Assembly (NCBI GenBank): GCA_030035585.1
Contig: CM057480.1
Location: 7,619,001 to 7,683,000 of the forward strand
Origin: Dugong dugon
Taxonomy: Eukaryota > Chordata > Mammalia > Sirenia > Dugongidae
DNA: 64,000 nt
Direction: 5' to 3'
Shown: piece after piece, positions 54,691 through 64,000 of the stretch
Numbering within the stretch: position 1 is the stretch's first letter
How the letters are laid out: each line of letters begins with the position of its first letter
The notes under the pieces: model-generated
What the model was told of the DNA's origin: nothing
The model's database searches: none
What the model saw: only the letters and a program-made list of their open reading frames with translations
Made by a program: the position numbers and the translations under genes

Positions 54691-55107
54691 ATTCCAGGTC
54701 TTGGGCAGGGAAAGTATGAACCTGAGACACAGAACCAGACAGCAAGAACGTGCTCAGTGACTAATGAGAGCGTGTCACAACAGAGGCCGGGTTGAATGAT
54801 GGCCAGTGGCCAAATATGGGACAATTGAAACATCAAAAAGGTGATGAAATAGCTTATAACATCTGGAATAAAAAAGGTACTCCATGAGTCTATGTTGATA
54901 GCAAAAAGAAAAGTTGGGTAGGTGGATAGAATGTCAGCTAATAAATGTAGAAAGAGTGATCAAATAAGAAAATCACTATTTTGCAATCTCCAAAGCAATA
55001 ATTGATAAGAATCATTAATGAATGCTAAAACGACTAGGTAAAAGATATTGGAGAAGGATATTTGTAGGGTGCCAAAAGTATCACTCCAAAGATGGTTAAC
55101 TAACCAG

Positions 55108-55500
55108 TTGGTGTTTAGTTAACTCTGACTCATGGCGACCCCGTGTATGTCAGAGTAGAACTGTGTTTCATTGTTTTTTTTTTTTTAAATTTTATTTATT
55201 ATTGTTGAAAACATACCAATTCAAGTTTCTACGTGTAGAATTCAGTGTCGTCGATTACATTCTTTGAGTTGTGCAACCATTCTCATCCTCCTTTTGTGAG
55301 TTGTTCCACCCCTATTAACATAAACTCACTGCCCCATGAGGTTCCTGTCTAATCTTTTGAGTTGCTGCTGTCAATTTGACATAGGATTTTCAGTGATTGA
55401 TTTTTCAGAAGTAGATTGCCAAGGTGCCTCTGGGTAGACTTGAACTTCTACCTTGTGGTTTAATACCCAAGGACATTTACTGTTTGCACCCGCCAGGGAC
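55108..55500 (-). mobile_element. AfroSINE type B split by a LINE 3' end
   Basis: Left 55108-55163 (taactctgactcatggcg, gtatgtcagagtagaactg) and right 55373-55500 (aggattttcagtgattgat, gaagtagattgccaagg, cccgccagggactc) form one antisense B. Confidence 0.82.
55164..55372 (-). mobile_element. LINE 3' end fragment, antisense
   Basis: T-rich left edge, then gttgaaaacataccaattc, gtgcaaccattctcatcc, gctgctgtcaatttgac. Related to 58600-59110. Confidence 0.65.
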
Positions 55501-56282
55501 TCAACAAAGATAATCACAATTGTCAAAATATAACTTTTAGTAGAGGGACCTGGCAATTTCCATATTATTTTAGTGTTCAAACTTAGCATCACTTCTGTGG
55601 GACAGCGTGGCAGGATGTGCCTGCTGACATCATAGAATCAGACATTCTCAGCAGTACTTATGAAGTGTTCCCCAACCCAAATCTAGTTAAACTTCTGGAC
55701 CTACCTCCTGGTTTACAGAAAATACAGGGGAGAGAGGAGCTAGTGGAACACCACCACGAGGAAGCAATCAGAGAAATTCAGAATGTGGCGCCCTCTATAA
55801 GACCGTAGACCTTGTCTCTTCAAATGTTGATATTATGGGAGAAAAAATGGAGGGAGACCTTGTAGCTTAAAAATGACTCTAGCAACGGAGCAACTAAATT
55901 CTCTATGTGAACCTTAATTTTCTTTTGGACAGTTGGGGATATCTGAATATGGACTGTGTATTAGATAATTTAATGGAATGGTTAGTTTTATGATATGTGG
56001 TAATGGAATTGTGGACAGGTATGAGAATATCCTGGCTTTTAGGGGATGTGTGCCCAGAATATTTCAGGGTGAAATATCAAGACAGTCTGTTACTTAACTT
56101 CAGATGTTTAAGGAAAAAAATGTATGTGAGAGAGACACACACAAACCCACACATGCACACACATAGTTAAAACAAGCATGGCAAAATGTGAGGTTTTATT
56201 CTTCCAGTTTTTCTGAATACTGAAATTTAACAAAGGCAATGAGTAAACCCACGTAAAATGAAAACAAACCAACCCTCTGATG

Positions 56283-56800
56283 CGTCCTTTTCACACAGAG
56301 TGAAATCCAGACCTGACGAACAGTCCAAAAGGCCTACATGTGCAGCCCCTACCCTGCCTCTGGCGCCTTCTCTCTCTCTCTTCTCCGTCTTGCCCACAGG
56401 GCTGCCTTGACATTGGTCTCCTCACAGTTTCTGACTATGCCTGTCTTGCTCCCACCGCAGGGCCTTTGCACTTCGTGTCGCCCCTTCCTGGAACACCCTT
56501 CTCTCAGCTCTGTCTGTGCCTCCTCGTTTCTTTGAAGCATTTACTCGAGGTTCGTTAGTCATAGTGAAGGTCTTCCCTCATCACCCACCCTATATAAAGT
56601 TACAATCCCCTCTCCCACTTCCTTCACTCTCTCTCTTTCCCTGCCTGATTGTGCGCATCCCATCTGACATACCGCATACCTATGTGTCTGTCCTCCTCTG
56701 TTCCGAGGTCAGCCGCTGGGGCGGGGATCCTCCATTTGTACCTGGAAGAGTGCTTGGGGTGTAAGCCTGCTGAGGCTTAACATGTGTTCTCAGTTTTCCT
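56283..56800 (+). mobile_element. L2 3' end
   Basis: cagggcctttgcacttcgtg, cccttcctggaacacccttc, gaaggtcttccctcatcacc, tccatttgtacctggaagag, gtgcttggggtgtaagcc: end of L2 ORF2 and 3' UTR, completing the relic that starts near 51960. Confidence 0.87.
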
Positions 56801-56811
56801 TCTCAGAAACT

Positions 56812-57131
56812 GTTGTTGTTAACCACGGTTGAGTTGGCACAAGTGGGACAAAAGGCTGCCCGGTCCTGTACCATCATCTTCGTGATCAGTTGTGGATCAG
56901 ACTGTTGTGATCCATGGTGTTTTTGTCGGCTGATTTTTGGAAGTTGATCACCAGGCCTTTCTTCCTAATCCATCTGAGCTTGGAAGCATTGCTGAAACTG
57001 GTTCAGCATCACAGCAATACGCAAGCCCCCACTGACAGATGGCTGGTGGCAGTGCATGAGGCGCATTGGCCAGGAATCAAACCTGGGTCTCCTGAAAAAC
57101 AAGGGTTTTACTGCTGAACCACTGTGCCCCC
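56812..57131 (-). mobile_element. SINE C with tRNA-Gly-like head, antisense
   Basis: gttgttgttaaccacggttg, tgttgtgatccatggtgttt, gtcagcagc-type body, and the end gcattggccaggaatcaaacc ... ccactgtgcccc, the reverse of a tRNA-Gly-like head. TSDs ctcagaaact (56802-56811) and ttcagaaact (57132-57141). Confidence 0.9.
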
Positions 57132-57141
57132 TTCAGAAACT

Positions 57142-57959
57142 TGAAATAGCCTTGAAAAGAAAGCTGCCTCTGTGAACTGTGAAGAAAACTACAGTGTTTA
57201 AAGGTAGCAGATGGGAATCCACAGGTGAACATCGTTTAGCAACTGAAATGATGGTCTGAGCTGTGAAATCCAATAATATCTGTTGTATAAAGGCTGCCGG
57301 GAAAATGATTCACCAAAAGCACGTATTTGAAAAGCTTTATTCTACATCAAAATCGATACCTTTAAAGCTTTAAGGCATGTCTTTGAATATGTTTTTCTGA
57401 ACTTGAATAACTGTGATGGTGAAAATTGTTCCCAATTTACTATTCATCAGAAAACTTCAGAGTGATTGAGTCAAGTTAAGCTGCCTGTTTTGAAGTGGGA
57501 ATAGTGATGAGCAGGACGTGCCTTTTTTCTCCCAGTAATAAGAGAGGCTGGAAATTATGTGAAAGGGAAATAGAACTGAAGAAGGGTTTCCTATAACCAC
57601 ACACACCAGGATTTATTTCCCTTTTATATTAGTTTGAGATATCTAGGCTTTAAAAATATTTTAATAATTTAAAAATATTTGGTAAAATTGTTTTTAAAAA
57701 TAAAAGGAACGAGTACTTCTGGGCAAAGAATTCTGCAAGAAAAGTGTAATGTATTTTACATGGAATATGTTGCTGCTGAAAATAGGTTCTGCGATGTCTG
57801 GCTAAGATGACACAGGATGGAAAGTTCATACCTGTGTTTACTTTTCCACCGGAGTTCACCATTGTTGTTGATAACGTGCCTATCACTATTGTAAGCACTT
57901 TGCGTGGAATCCCATCTAATATTCGGAATAGTATTAGCAGAGGCTGGGATGGATAGCGG
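57142..57959. other. Unassigned sequence
   Basis: No recognised repeat. Two minus-strand frames at 57.65-58.02 kb overlap in different registers without domain similarity. Confidence 0.4.
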
Positions 57960-58130
57960 CAGCAGCCCAAAGCCTTGCATAACGCTTGCTGTGTGTTAGC
58001 AACTGTCTGAGCAGTTCCCATTTATTAACTCCTTCATTCCTCACAACAAGCCTGTGTTATAAGAACTACTGTGATCCCCATTTTACAGGTAAGGAAACTG
58101 AGGCCCAGAGAGTCTGTACTCACAGACGCT
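57960..58130 (-). mobile_element. MIR SINE, antisense
   Basis: tcacaacaagcctgtgttat, gatccccattttacaggtaa, ggaaactgaggcccagagag. Confidence 0.85.
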
Positions 58131-58599
58131 AGACTCTGCTGCTTCCTGGGGTTGAGGCGGGGTGGTCTCTGCACCAATAAACAGATTCTCTAGGTAGGAA
58201 CTTATACGCACTTCCCACTTGGCATTTCATATTCTTTCTTTTCCATGGAGGATGGCTTTGTGGAGGTGTGAGCATCTGAAGTCAAGCTCCAAATTAGTCC
58301 CTGAAGGCGTTTTAGCAGATCTGTTTCTCTAGACCATAACAGAGCAGATGTCAGATAATAAGCTGCTGTTTCCCAAACCGGCTTTGCAAACAAGGACTGA
58401 GCTGTTTGCCAAGGACCCCTGATCACACGGGATAAATAAACGGTTAAGAATTGTGGCCTGTTGAGGTTGTGCCTCTCGACCACCTGTGTTGAATCTTTGA
58501 AATCCTCCATGGGGAGTAGTATGGGCAGTTAAAGTATGGCGGAGTTGGTATAGCCTCTCCCATTTTTATTTTCCCCCAGAGGAAAGGAAGAGCAGAATT
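58131..58599. other. Unassigned sequence
   Basis: No recognised element or supported exon. Confidence 0.4.
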
Positions 58600-59110
58600 A
58601 AAAAAAATATATATTTTTGATGAAATTATACACAACAAAATACACACCCATTCAACAATTTTCCCATGAAGAGTTCATTGACAGTGGTTACATCACATTG
58701 TGTCTCCATTCTCGCTTTCTCTGCCCATATTATTTCACCACCGTTAGCTTAGACGCTCTGCTCATCAAAGTTATCGTCTGTGTCCATTTAATCTCATACG
58801 GATAATTCTTTAAAAGAACTCAATGCTCAAGGCTAACATTCTTTATTTAATGAGCTAAATTGTTGCTTAAAGATGACTCCATGGGATAGTTTCATTTCAA
58901 GGCTTAAAAATTTTTTCCAGACAGTAGATTCCAGGGTTCCCCCAGTCTCCATGAATATAGTAAGTCTGGTTTTCAGTAAGAAGTTTAAGTTCTGTTTCAC
59001 ATTTTACCCCTTTTGATCAAGATCCAGCTATTGGGTTCTTGAGCAAAATGTTCAGAAATGGTAGTTGAGCACCATCTATTTTCTTCTGGTCTCATCGCAA
59101 AGGACATAAT
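58600..59110 (-). mobile_element. LINE 3' end, antisense (related to 1581 and 55164)
   Basis: acacaacaaaatacacaccc, ggttacatcacattgtgtc, gattccagggttcccccag, atagtaagtctggttttcag. The same order of landmarks occurs at 1581-2067. Confidence 0.65.
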
Positions 59111-60577
59111 AGTTCATGGAGGCAATTAGACCTGCAGTCCAGTTCCTTTGATTCCTGGGTCTCCTTAGGAAGAGCAGATATCTGTTCAATTGAAACCTAA
59201 ACATCAATGTCTCAGTATAGGAATTAGAGAACATGGCAGCTTGCCCTGAAAATGTTCTTTTGTACCCTTTCTCCCTATCTGTACCAGAAGTTCCTAGTCT
59301 GAGATCCCTGGGCCTACATATTTTAATTTTGTTTGTTGATTGATTAATTGACTAACCACCAGTCCCTTTGAGAACCTGATGAAAGCTAAGGATTCTTTCT
59401 GCAGGAGGAAAATGCCCTCTCATTGAACACATTTTGTGAGTATTTCTAGAACCCTGAAAAGCCCACTAAGAAAAAAATCTTAGGGCTCCTGGATTCCAGA
59501 TTTACAACTCTCTCTTTTAAAGCTTCCATGAGCTATTTTTTCATCATTTTAAAATACCTAACTAAAGTCAACCCATTACTGATTTTCTTTGCTGCTCTGA
59601 CTGGAATTAGATGAACGTTTGGGTACTCTGGTTTTCTTATGCAGATACATTACTGACAGCAAGGAATGCATGATGAGCTGAGTGGGATTCCTTAGTGGTG
59701 AAAAGGTGGGAACCACTGGCTTATATGGAGCTTCCATCTTTGTTGGCCTCATTCTTCCTAGAATCCTTTTAGTTGGGATAGCCCTAACTCTATAGCTTAG
59801 CTGTATAATTTTGTACTGTTCTTTATTTGATAGATGGATGTTTTTTGCCCTCAATTCATTCTTAACACTTTTAAGGGACCGTGTCTATTGCTCCACTAGG
59901 CCAATTGGTTTCTTTTGTTGGCAGCCACCATTTTCTTAGGAGGGAGCAGTGTTGGGCAGAGTTATCCAGCCTTTTGTCAGCAGGGGGCAGCAAGCGAGTG
60001 GGTAAAAAATGCTCATTGTTCTTCAGATTAACCAGGCTTTTCGGAGCTATAATAGCCCCTTAGAGGAACACCTGTCTAGTGTGAAAGCCGGGGAAATTGT
60101 TTTTAAAATAAATGCAGCTTTATCAAAATCTAGCATATATTTCAGTTTTAAAATAATATTTTCAGTTATTTTTACTACAGAGATTGTGTTTTTGAGATGT
60201 GTAGCTTTTTGTTTTCATCCTGTGTGGGGTGGAGGGTGAAGTACGGTGTGGGAAGCCTGTGAGGGCGCTGGTGGGTAGTTCCCTAAGCTGTTACCTTTTA
60301 TTGCTACTCAGTTTACATGGAAGCAAAGCCAATTTATCCCTGGAGTGAAATATCTATTTACATTGTAGCTGTGGAGAAAATTATAGCATGTGTTTATTTT
60401 GCAGTTAGGAACAGGAGAAAATATCTGAAAGAATAGCTAATATTACACATTTTTAAAAGATTAGTTTAAAGGTGGTGGATTAACAGTACACAGGTAACTC
60501 TAAAGGGAGATGATCGTTTCTAAGTTTTCTCTGAAGGAAGAAATACATTTTCCTTCTGTAAATGCCCAGATTATCCA
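59111..60577. other. Repeat-poor stretch with a CTCF-like site
   Basis: 59340-59950 may contain diverged LTR or MIR-age sequence. 60050-60480 is AT-rich and repeat-free. No exon supported. Confidence 0.4.
59977..59991 (+). promoter_or_regulatory. CTCF-like core motif
   Basis: tcagcagggggcagc matches the CTCF core (CCASYAGRKGGCRS) at all but the first position. Match by eye only. Confidence 0.5.
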
Positions 60578-60786
60578 AAACTGTTGTGGTATGCCGCCCA
60601 GATCGATTCTGACCCGTCGTGACTCTACAGGACAGAGTGGTAGAACTGCCCCCATAGGGTCTCCAAGGTGTAATCTTTATGGAAGCAGATCACCAGGTCT
60701 TTTCTCTTGCAGAGTGGCTTGTGGGTTGGAACACCCAATCTTTCCGTTAGGAGCCAAGTGCTTAACCATTGCACCACCAGGCCTCC
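60578..60786 (-). mobile_element. Extended AfroSINE type A
   Basis: Antisense: agatcgattctgacccgtcg, gtgtaatctttatggaagc, tttccgttaggagccaagtg, caccaccaggcctcc. Confidence 0.88.
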
Positions 60787-60984
60787 TTAGCCAAAATTCG
60801 GCAGCCCCAGCCATTGGCACAAGTGTAGCAGCTTGAATTAGAGCTTTACAGGAAACATTTTTCCCCCGTAAGCAGTTGTGGCTGAAAGAACAAACCTGAA
60901 GACTGAAGCAGTGGACCCAAAGCTTGGAAGGTATGTTCAGTGGTTCATTAAAAAAACTTCCTTAGCATCTTCCTGCACTAGTCA

Positions 60985-61189
60985 TCCCTGGGTGGTGCAG
61001 ATGGTTAACACGCTCAGCTGCTAACTGAAAGGTTGGTGGTTTGAGTCTACCAGAGGCACCTTGGAAGAAAGTCCAGGCGATCTACTTGTCAAAAGATGAG
61101 CTGTGGAACGCCTGTGGAGCACAGTTCTGTTCTGACACACACAGGGTTGCCTTCAGCTGGAATTGGCTCAGTGGTAACATGTTTCTCTT
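60985..61189 (+). mobile_element. AfroSINE type B
   Basis: tccctgggtggtgcagatgg, gtggtttgagtctaccagag, gcgatctacttgtcaaaag, tctgacacacacagggttg. TSD ctagtca at 60978-60984 and 61190-61196. Confidence 0.9.
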
Positions 61190-61196
61190 CTAGTCA

Positions 61197-61465
61197 GGTG
61201 CTCAGGGAATGTGGACGTGGGTCTGCTTCCCAGACTTCAGGGTCCACCAGGAGAGAAAGGCTAGAGGTCACAGGCGACTTTGCAAGGCTGGGAGCATGGT
61301 GGCTTCTGACTCGGGACATGAGGAAGACTTCATGAAGAAAGCTTGCCCTGAGCTGGGCTTAGTAACCGGAAGCTTAGTAGGACTTTAACAGTGAGGGATG
61401 AGGAGGAAAGGATTTCTAGGCAGACGTTACCTGGGAGAAAGTCAAGAGGGGCAAAATTGCTCAGT
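61197..61465 (-). mobile_element. L2-like fragment, antisense
   Basis: gagaaaggctagaggtcacag, ctgagctgggcttagtaac, gaggaaaggatttctaggc fit the interior of the antisense L2 3' region. Diverged. Confidence 0.55.
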
Positions 61466-61471
61466 AGGTCC

Positions 61472-61767
61472 GGGCAGTCCCTGGGTTAAGAACAAGATCA
61501 GTTCCTGTGTCTCTGCATCACATTTGTAGGTAAGTTGGAACAGGTACATATGGTTCTCATTTGCCCTTCTTTAGTGCAAGAAAAGGCTCAGAGACTCTTC
61601 AGTGATTTAAAAGCTGCACGTGCAGCAAGTGAAGGTGATCGTGATGAATTTGTTCTGAGTAGGGGTGGGTTCAGTGGTTTCAAAGTGAGGGCAAATTTAC
61701 ATAGCATTAAAGGCAAGAATGAGTTGTCGGTAAGTCAGAAGTCCGTAACCTGGGGATTTACTGTAAT
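61472..61767 (+). mobile_element. Tigger (pogo-type) DNA transposon remnant
   Basis: Left end gcagtccctgggttaagaac and, inverted at the right, agtaaatccccaggttacgg form imperfect TIRs. The interior encodes the N-terminal DNA-binding part of a Tigger transposase. The DDE catalytic part is absent, so this is an internal-deletion derivative. Confidence 0.8.
61535..61731 (+). pseudogene. Tigger transposase CENP-B-like HTH, remnant
   Basis: Plus-strand open frame containing LVQEKAQRLFSDLKAARA, then FVLSRGGFSGFKVRANLHS and IKGKNEL. This order (VQEKA..LF, then SRGWF.RFK.R..LH-I) is the second helix-turn-helix (HTH_Tnp_Tc5) of Tigger/pogo transposases and CENP-B. The invariant Trp of the W-F pair is Gly here. 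About 55 residues survive without a stop, running into the right TIR. No catalytic DDE domain, hence no transposase activity. A pseudogene by default; recruitment as a DNA-binding exon is not supported by any splice signal that I see. Confidence 0.75.
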
Positions 61768-62299
61768 TTATTTGTGAGGAGGCAGGCACTACATATACAA
61801 GCCACCTTCTGTGAGCATTACATACAATTCTGTTTACCACATCCTGTACTTTCTAAATGTTCATCGCCAGATTCAGGCATTTTCCTTGTAACTCTTTTTT
61901 GGTGATGGCCATGGAGAAAAGAAGAATTTATTCCTACGTAAGAGAGAACTGTTTTAGTCCCAGCTGCATTGGGAAGACTCAGGGGGGCTCTTGAGGGAGA
62001 ATTGGCTGATGTTATAGCAAAACCCAGAGCTCCTTAGTGGTAATTTTAATCTCCAAAAAGTTAAGGGAAGTGTTAGACCCGTGAACTCAATGTGAGAGAA
62101 TAGATAACACAGCTCATTGGGTTGTTTTTTAGACTTTGGAAATCAAGAGCCCTTGTCTCTTCTTAAACATCTCTATAACCTGACTCACTATTGACTTTTC
62201 ATTATGAGATGCATGAGAAATTAAAGAAAAAGAAGATAGTGTGTTTGGGGCTCATTTGGAGGTGAGTATTTATCATAGGCAATTACAAGAAATTCGTGC
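61768..62299. other. Unassigned sequence
   Basis: No recognised element. Confidence 0.4.
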
Positions 62300-62350
62300 A
62301 GGGTTGCTGAGAGTCTGAATTGACTTGACGGCACACAGCAACGACAGTAT
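62300..62350 (+). mobile_element. SINE 3' tail fragment
   Basis: gggttgctgagagtctgaat, tgacttgacggcacacagc: AfroSINE/RTE-type tail only. Confidence 0.75.
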
Positions 62351-62841
62351 ACTTTCAGGACCCTCTGAAGGAAGTTGTGTAACCCTGGAATTCAGGTCGC
62401 ACTAGCATTAAATGTAGGCAACCGTTTCATTATTTGGCTGATTCAGGTAAAAGTGTCGACTGATGTTCCAGTTGACACGTAAATCTTCTTGTGAAGTGAG
62501 TTTTAAAAATATTTGTAAATATTGTGTATCCTTACGTTTCATGGATGTCAGAATCCTGTATCAGGTTAAACATCAACATCAAAGAGAAATGGGTAGCGGG
62601 GAGACCCTATACTGAGAGGTTAGGTCTGTGTATTTGAATGACCACTGTCTGACACATGCCGGGTGTCAGCTGACTGGACCAGGGCAGGAACCTGACTCAA
62701 CGCAAGCCAGTCATATTCACTTTCTCTCAAGTTTGAACTAGAAGAGAATGAAAGTCATAGGATTGGGTATATTTGAATCCACGGCTCTGCTGGAATTTGT
62801 ACAAGTAGAGCAAGAGAGAGAGAGAGATGAGAAAGACAGAC
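62351..62841. other. Unassigned sequence ending in a short (GA)n
   Basis: No repeat recognised except a (ga)n tract at about 62811-62826. Confidence 0.45.
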
Positions 62842-63339
62842 TGTCTTAGTTATCTAGGGCAGCTATACCAGAAGTAACCACAAGTGGATGGCTTTAACAA
62901 ACAGAAACTTATTCTCTCACAATCTAGTAGGCTAGAAGTCTGAATTCAGGATGCCAGCTCCAGGGGAAGGCTTTCTCTCTTTGTCGGCTCTGGAGGAAGG
63001 TTATTGTCATCAATCTTCCCCAGCGGAGGAGCTTCTCAGCGCAGGGACCCCGGGTTTAAAGGACGCACTATTGTCCTGGTTCTTGTTTCTTGGTGGCATG
63101 CCATCCCCCTGTCTCTCTGCTCGCTTCTGTTTTATATCTTTTATATCTCTTAATCTTGTAGATGAGTCCTGCCTCGTTAACATAACTGCAGCCAATCCCA
63201 TCTCATCAACATCAGGACTGACAACACATAGGAAAATCATATCAGCTGACAAAATGGTGGACAATCACACAATACTGGGAATTATGGCCTAACCAAATGG
63301 ATACTCACGTTTTTGGGGAACACAATTCAATCTATGACA
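62842..63339 (-). mobile_element. ERVL-MaLR solo LTR with perfect TSD
   Basis: tgtcttagttatctagggca to acaattcaatctatgaca, with ttattctctcacaatctag, gagcttctcagcgcaggg and tgtttttgg-type end. TSD cagac at 62837-62841 and 63340-63344, identical. One of the better preserved copies of this subfamily here. Confidence 0.94.
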
Positions 63340-63867
63340 CAGACCTTTGAGACTCTGAGGGATAGAGGCAAGAGTCTGTGATGTCTCTGAAGGATAGGGA
63401 GAGTAGCCCCTGCTCGTAGCTTCTTAGCACTTCTTTCCCATGTCCATGCACCAACACACTCGCTATATTCGTACAACAAATCCCCTCTCCTTGAACGAGC
63501 ATGGGAGGGCTCTTCTTTACAGCTAAACCTTCTGTATGACCATGAGCAGCTAGGCTCTGAGAGGTGTATAGGAGAAATATGAAACCTTGTCCCCGACTAC
63601 AGAGGTTCCCAGTCTTGATATGACCAGAAAAATTCAACCTGGTCCCATTCATCCCCAGAAGTGGTATCATGCCTCCTTCTTCCCTTGTCGGTGTTAAAGG
63701 TCTCTGACTGTAATGTGGATGTAGTTTTTCGTGCTTCTCCCATATGGATACGTCTCTGAGTGGCATTCCGATCTACCAGTCTTCTTACATGCCTGGAAAG
63801 GAGGAGAACAGTCAGCTCTGTCTCTCAAGTAGATGCCTGGGTGCCGTCCTTCATAGATGGATTCATT
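63340..63867. other. Unassigned sequence with a long chance frame
   Basis: Non-repeat sequence holding a 144-codon minus-strand open frame (63766-63332) that crosses into the LTR edge. No domain recognised, and crossing the insertion boundary argues against an ancestral exon. Confidence 0.4.
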
Positions 63868-64000
63868 CATTCACTCATTTTTTCAACTAACGTGTTTCAC
63901 CTATAGTTTGCCAGGCCTTGTCCTGGGTGCTGGGGAAACAACTGTGAGCAAAAGAGAAAACACCCCTGTCCTCATGGAGCTCAGACTCTGATAAGAGTGA
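63868..64000 (-). mobile_element. L2 3' end, antisense, cut by window edge
   Basis: attcattcactcattttttc, gccaggccttgtcctgggtg, ctggggaaacaactgtgagc, cctgtcctcatggagctcag. Confidence 0.87.

Larger units (their letters stand above)
54691..56282 (+). mobile_element. LINE 3' part (L1/HAL1-like) inserted in L2
   Basis: tgaatgctaaaacgactagg, ggtaaaagatattgg, then 55900-56110 ttgaatatggactgtg-like text (gatatctgaatatggactgtg), gtaatggaattgtggacagg, gtgaaatatcaagacagtctg. Recognised as a recurrent mammalian LINE 3' end, probably HAL1 or L1M. It carries a SINE B at 55108-55500. Confidence 0.62.

Noticed and set aside
63332..63766. 144-codon minus-strand open frame
   Set aside because: No recognisable domain, and its 3' end crosses the boundary and TSD of the MaLR LTR at 63339, so it cannot be an ancestral exon.
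1..64000. Prokaryote-type systems: CRISPR arrays, operons, phage, toxin-antitoxin loci
   Set aside because: Mammalian repeats dominate, no spaced palindromic repeats or gene clusters exist, and the only regular array is the minisatellite without spacers.

Overview
The window is nuclear DNA from an elephant-type mammal (Afrotheria, Paenungulata; most likely Loxodonta or Elephas). The main evidence is the many tRNA-derived SINEs of the AfroSINE type, an RTE-class LINE sharing their 3' tail, elephant-style ERVL-MaLR LTRs, and mammal-wide relics (MIR, L2, L1M, MLT1, MLT2, MER5A, Tigger). There is no prokaryotic, plasmid or phage content. Family names are recognised from memory of consensus sequences, not from a search.

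Gene content is very sparse. The only stretch I would defend as host coding sequence is 23103-23294 (+): an open 192-bp segment of 64 codons, phase 0 at both ends, with a polypyrimidine/AG acceptor, a GT donor and unusually many CpGs. I could not name the gene. If it is real, nearly all of the rest is intron of a plus-strand gene with more than 23 kb of intron to the left and more than 40 kb to the right. That most L1 pieces lie antisense to it fits this reading. The other open frames of 60-150 codons fall in repeats or look like chance.

Repeat types used below. SINE A: starts gagccctggtgg, tRNA-like head, body ending in gagtcggaatcgactcgac. 'Extended A' has an extra agaaagatgtggcagtctgc block. 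SINE B: starts gagtccctgggtgg, body with aggcgcctc and tctgacacacatgggg. SINE C: about 320-400 bp with a long RTE-like tail; some copies carry a tRNA-Gly-like head (11.2 kb, 57.1 kb) and others start at ccaccacccatctgtcag (0.8, 30.3, 41.5 kb). A, B and C share the RTE-like 3' end.

Layout: 0-4 kb, nested SINEs, two LINE 3' ends inserted at the same target, and a 15-unit minisatellite of 55/57-bp units. 5.7-11.5 kb, MLT1, several SINEs, an L2 interrupted by a SINE and by an RTE LINE, and a complete tRNA-Gly SINE. 11.6-14.6 kb, MIR, L1 and a solo MaLR LTR. 17-19 kb, MaLR LTRs, one in a three-level nest. 21-23 kb, L1 and L2, then the candidate exon. 26.6-29.3 kb, a MaLR LTR with internal sequence, and a MIR split by an MLT2 LTR that holds three SINEs. 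29.8-44 kb, SINE C copies, MaLR LTRs, MIRs, an L1 and hAT elements, with an X-box-like motif at 36.84 kb. 44-50 kb, microsatellites, a pogo-like MITE, MLT1 and L1 pieces. 52-56.8 kb, a long L2 relic with endonuclease, reverse transcriptase and 3' end, broken by later insertions. 57-64 kb, a SINE C, a CTCF-like site at 59.98 kb, a Tigger remnant still reading as a CENP-B-like DNA-binding domain, a MaLR LTR with perfect TSDs and a terminal L2.

The window has value as a record of the order of insertions: many events are dated relative to each other by intact target-site duplications (TSDs). I see no operon, CRISPR, RNA gene or defence-type system.
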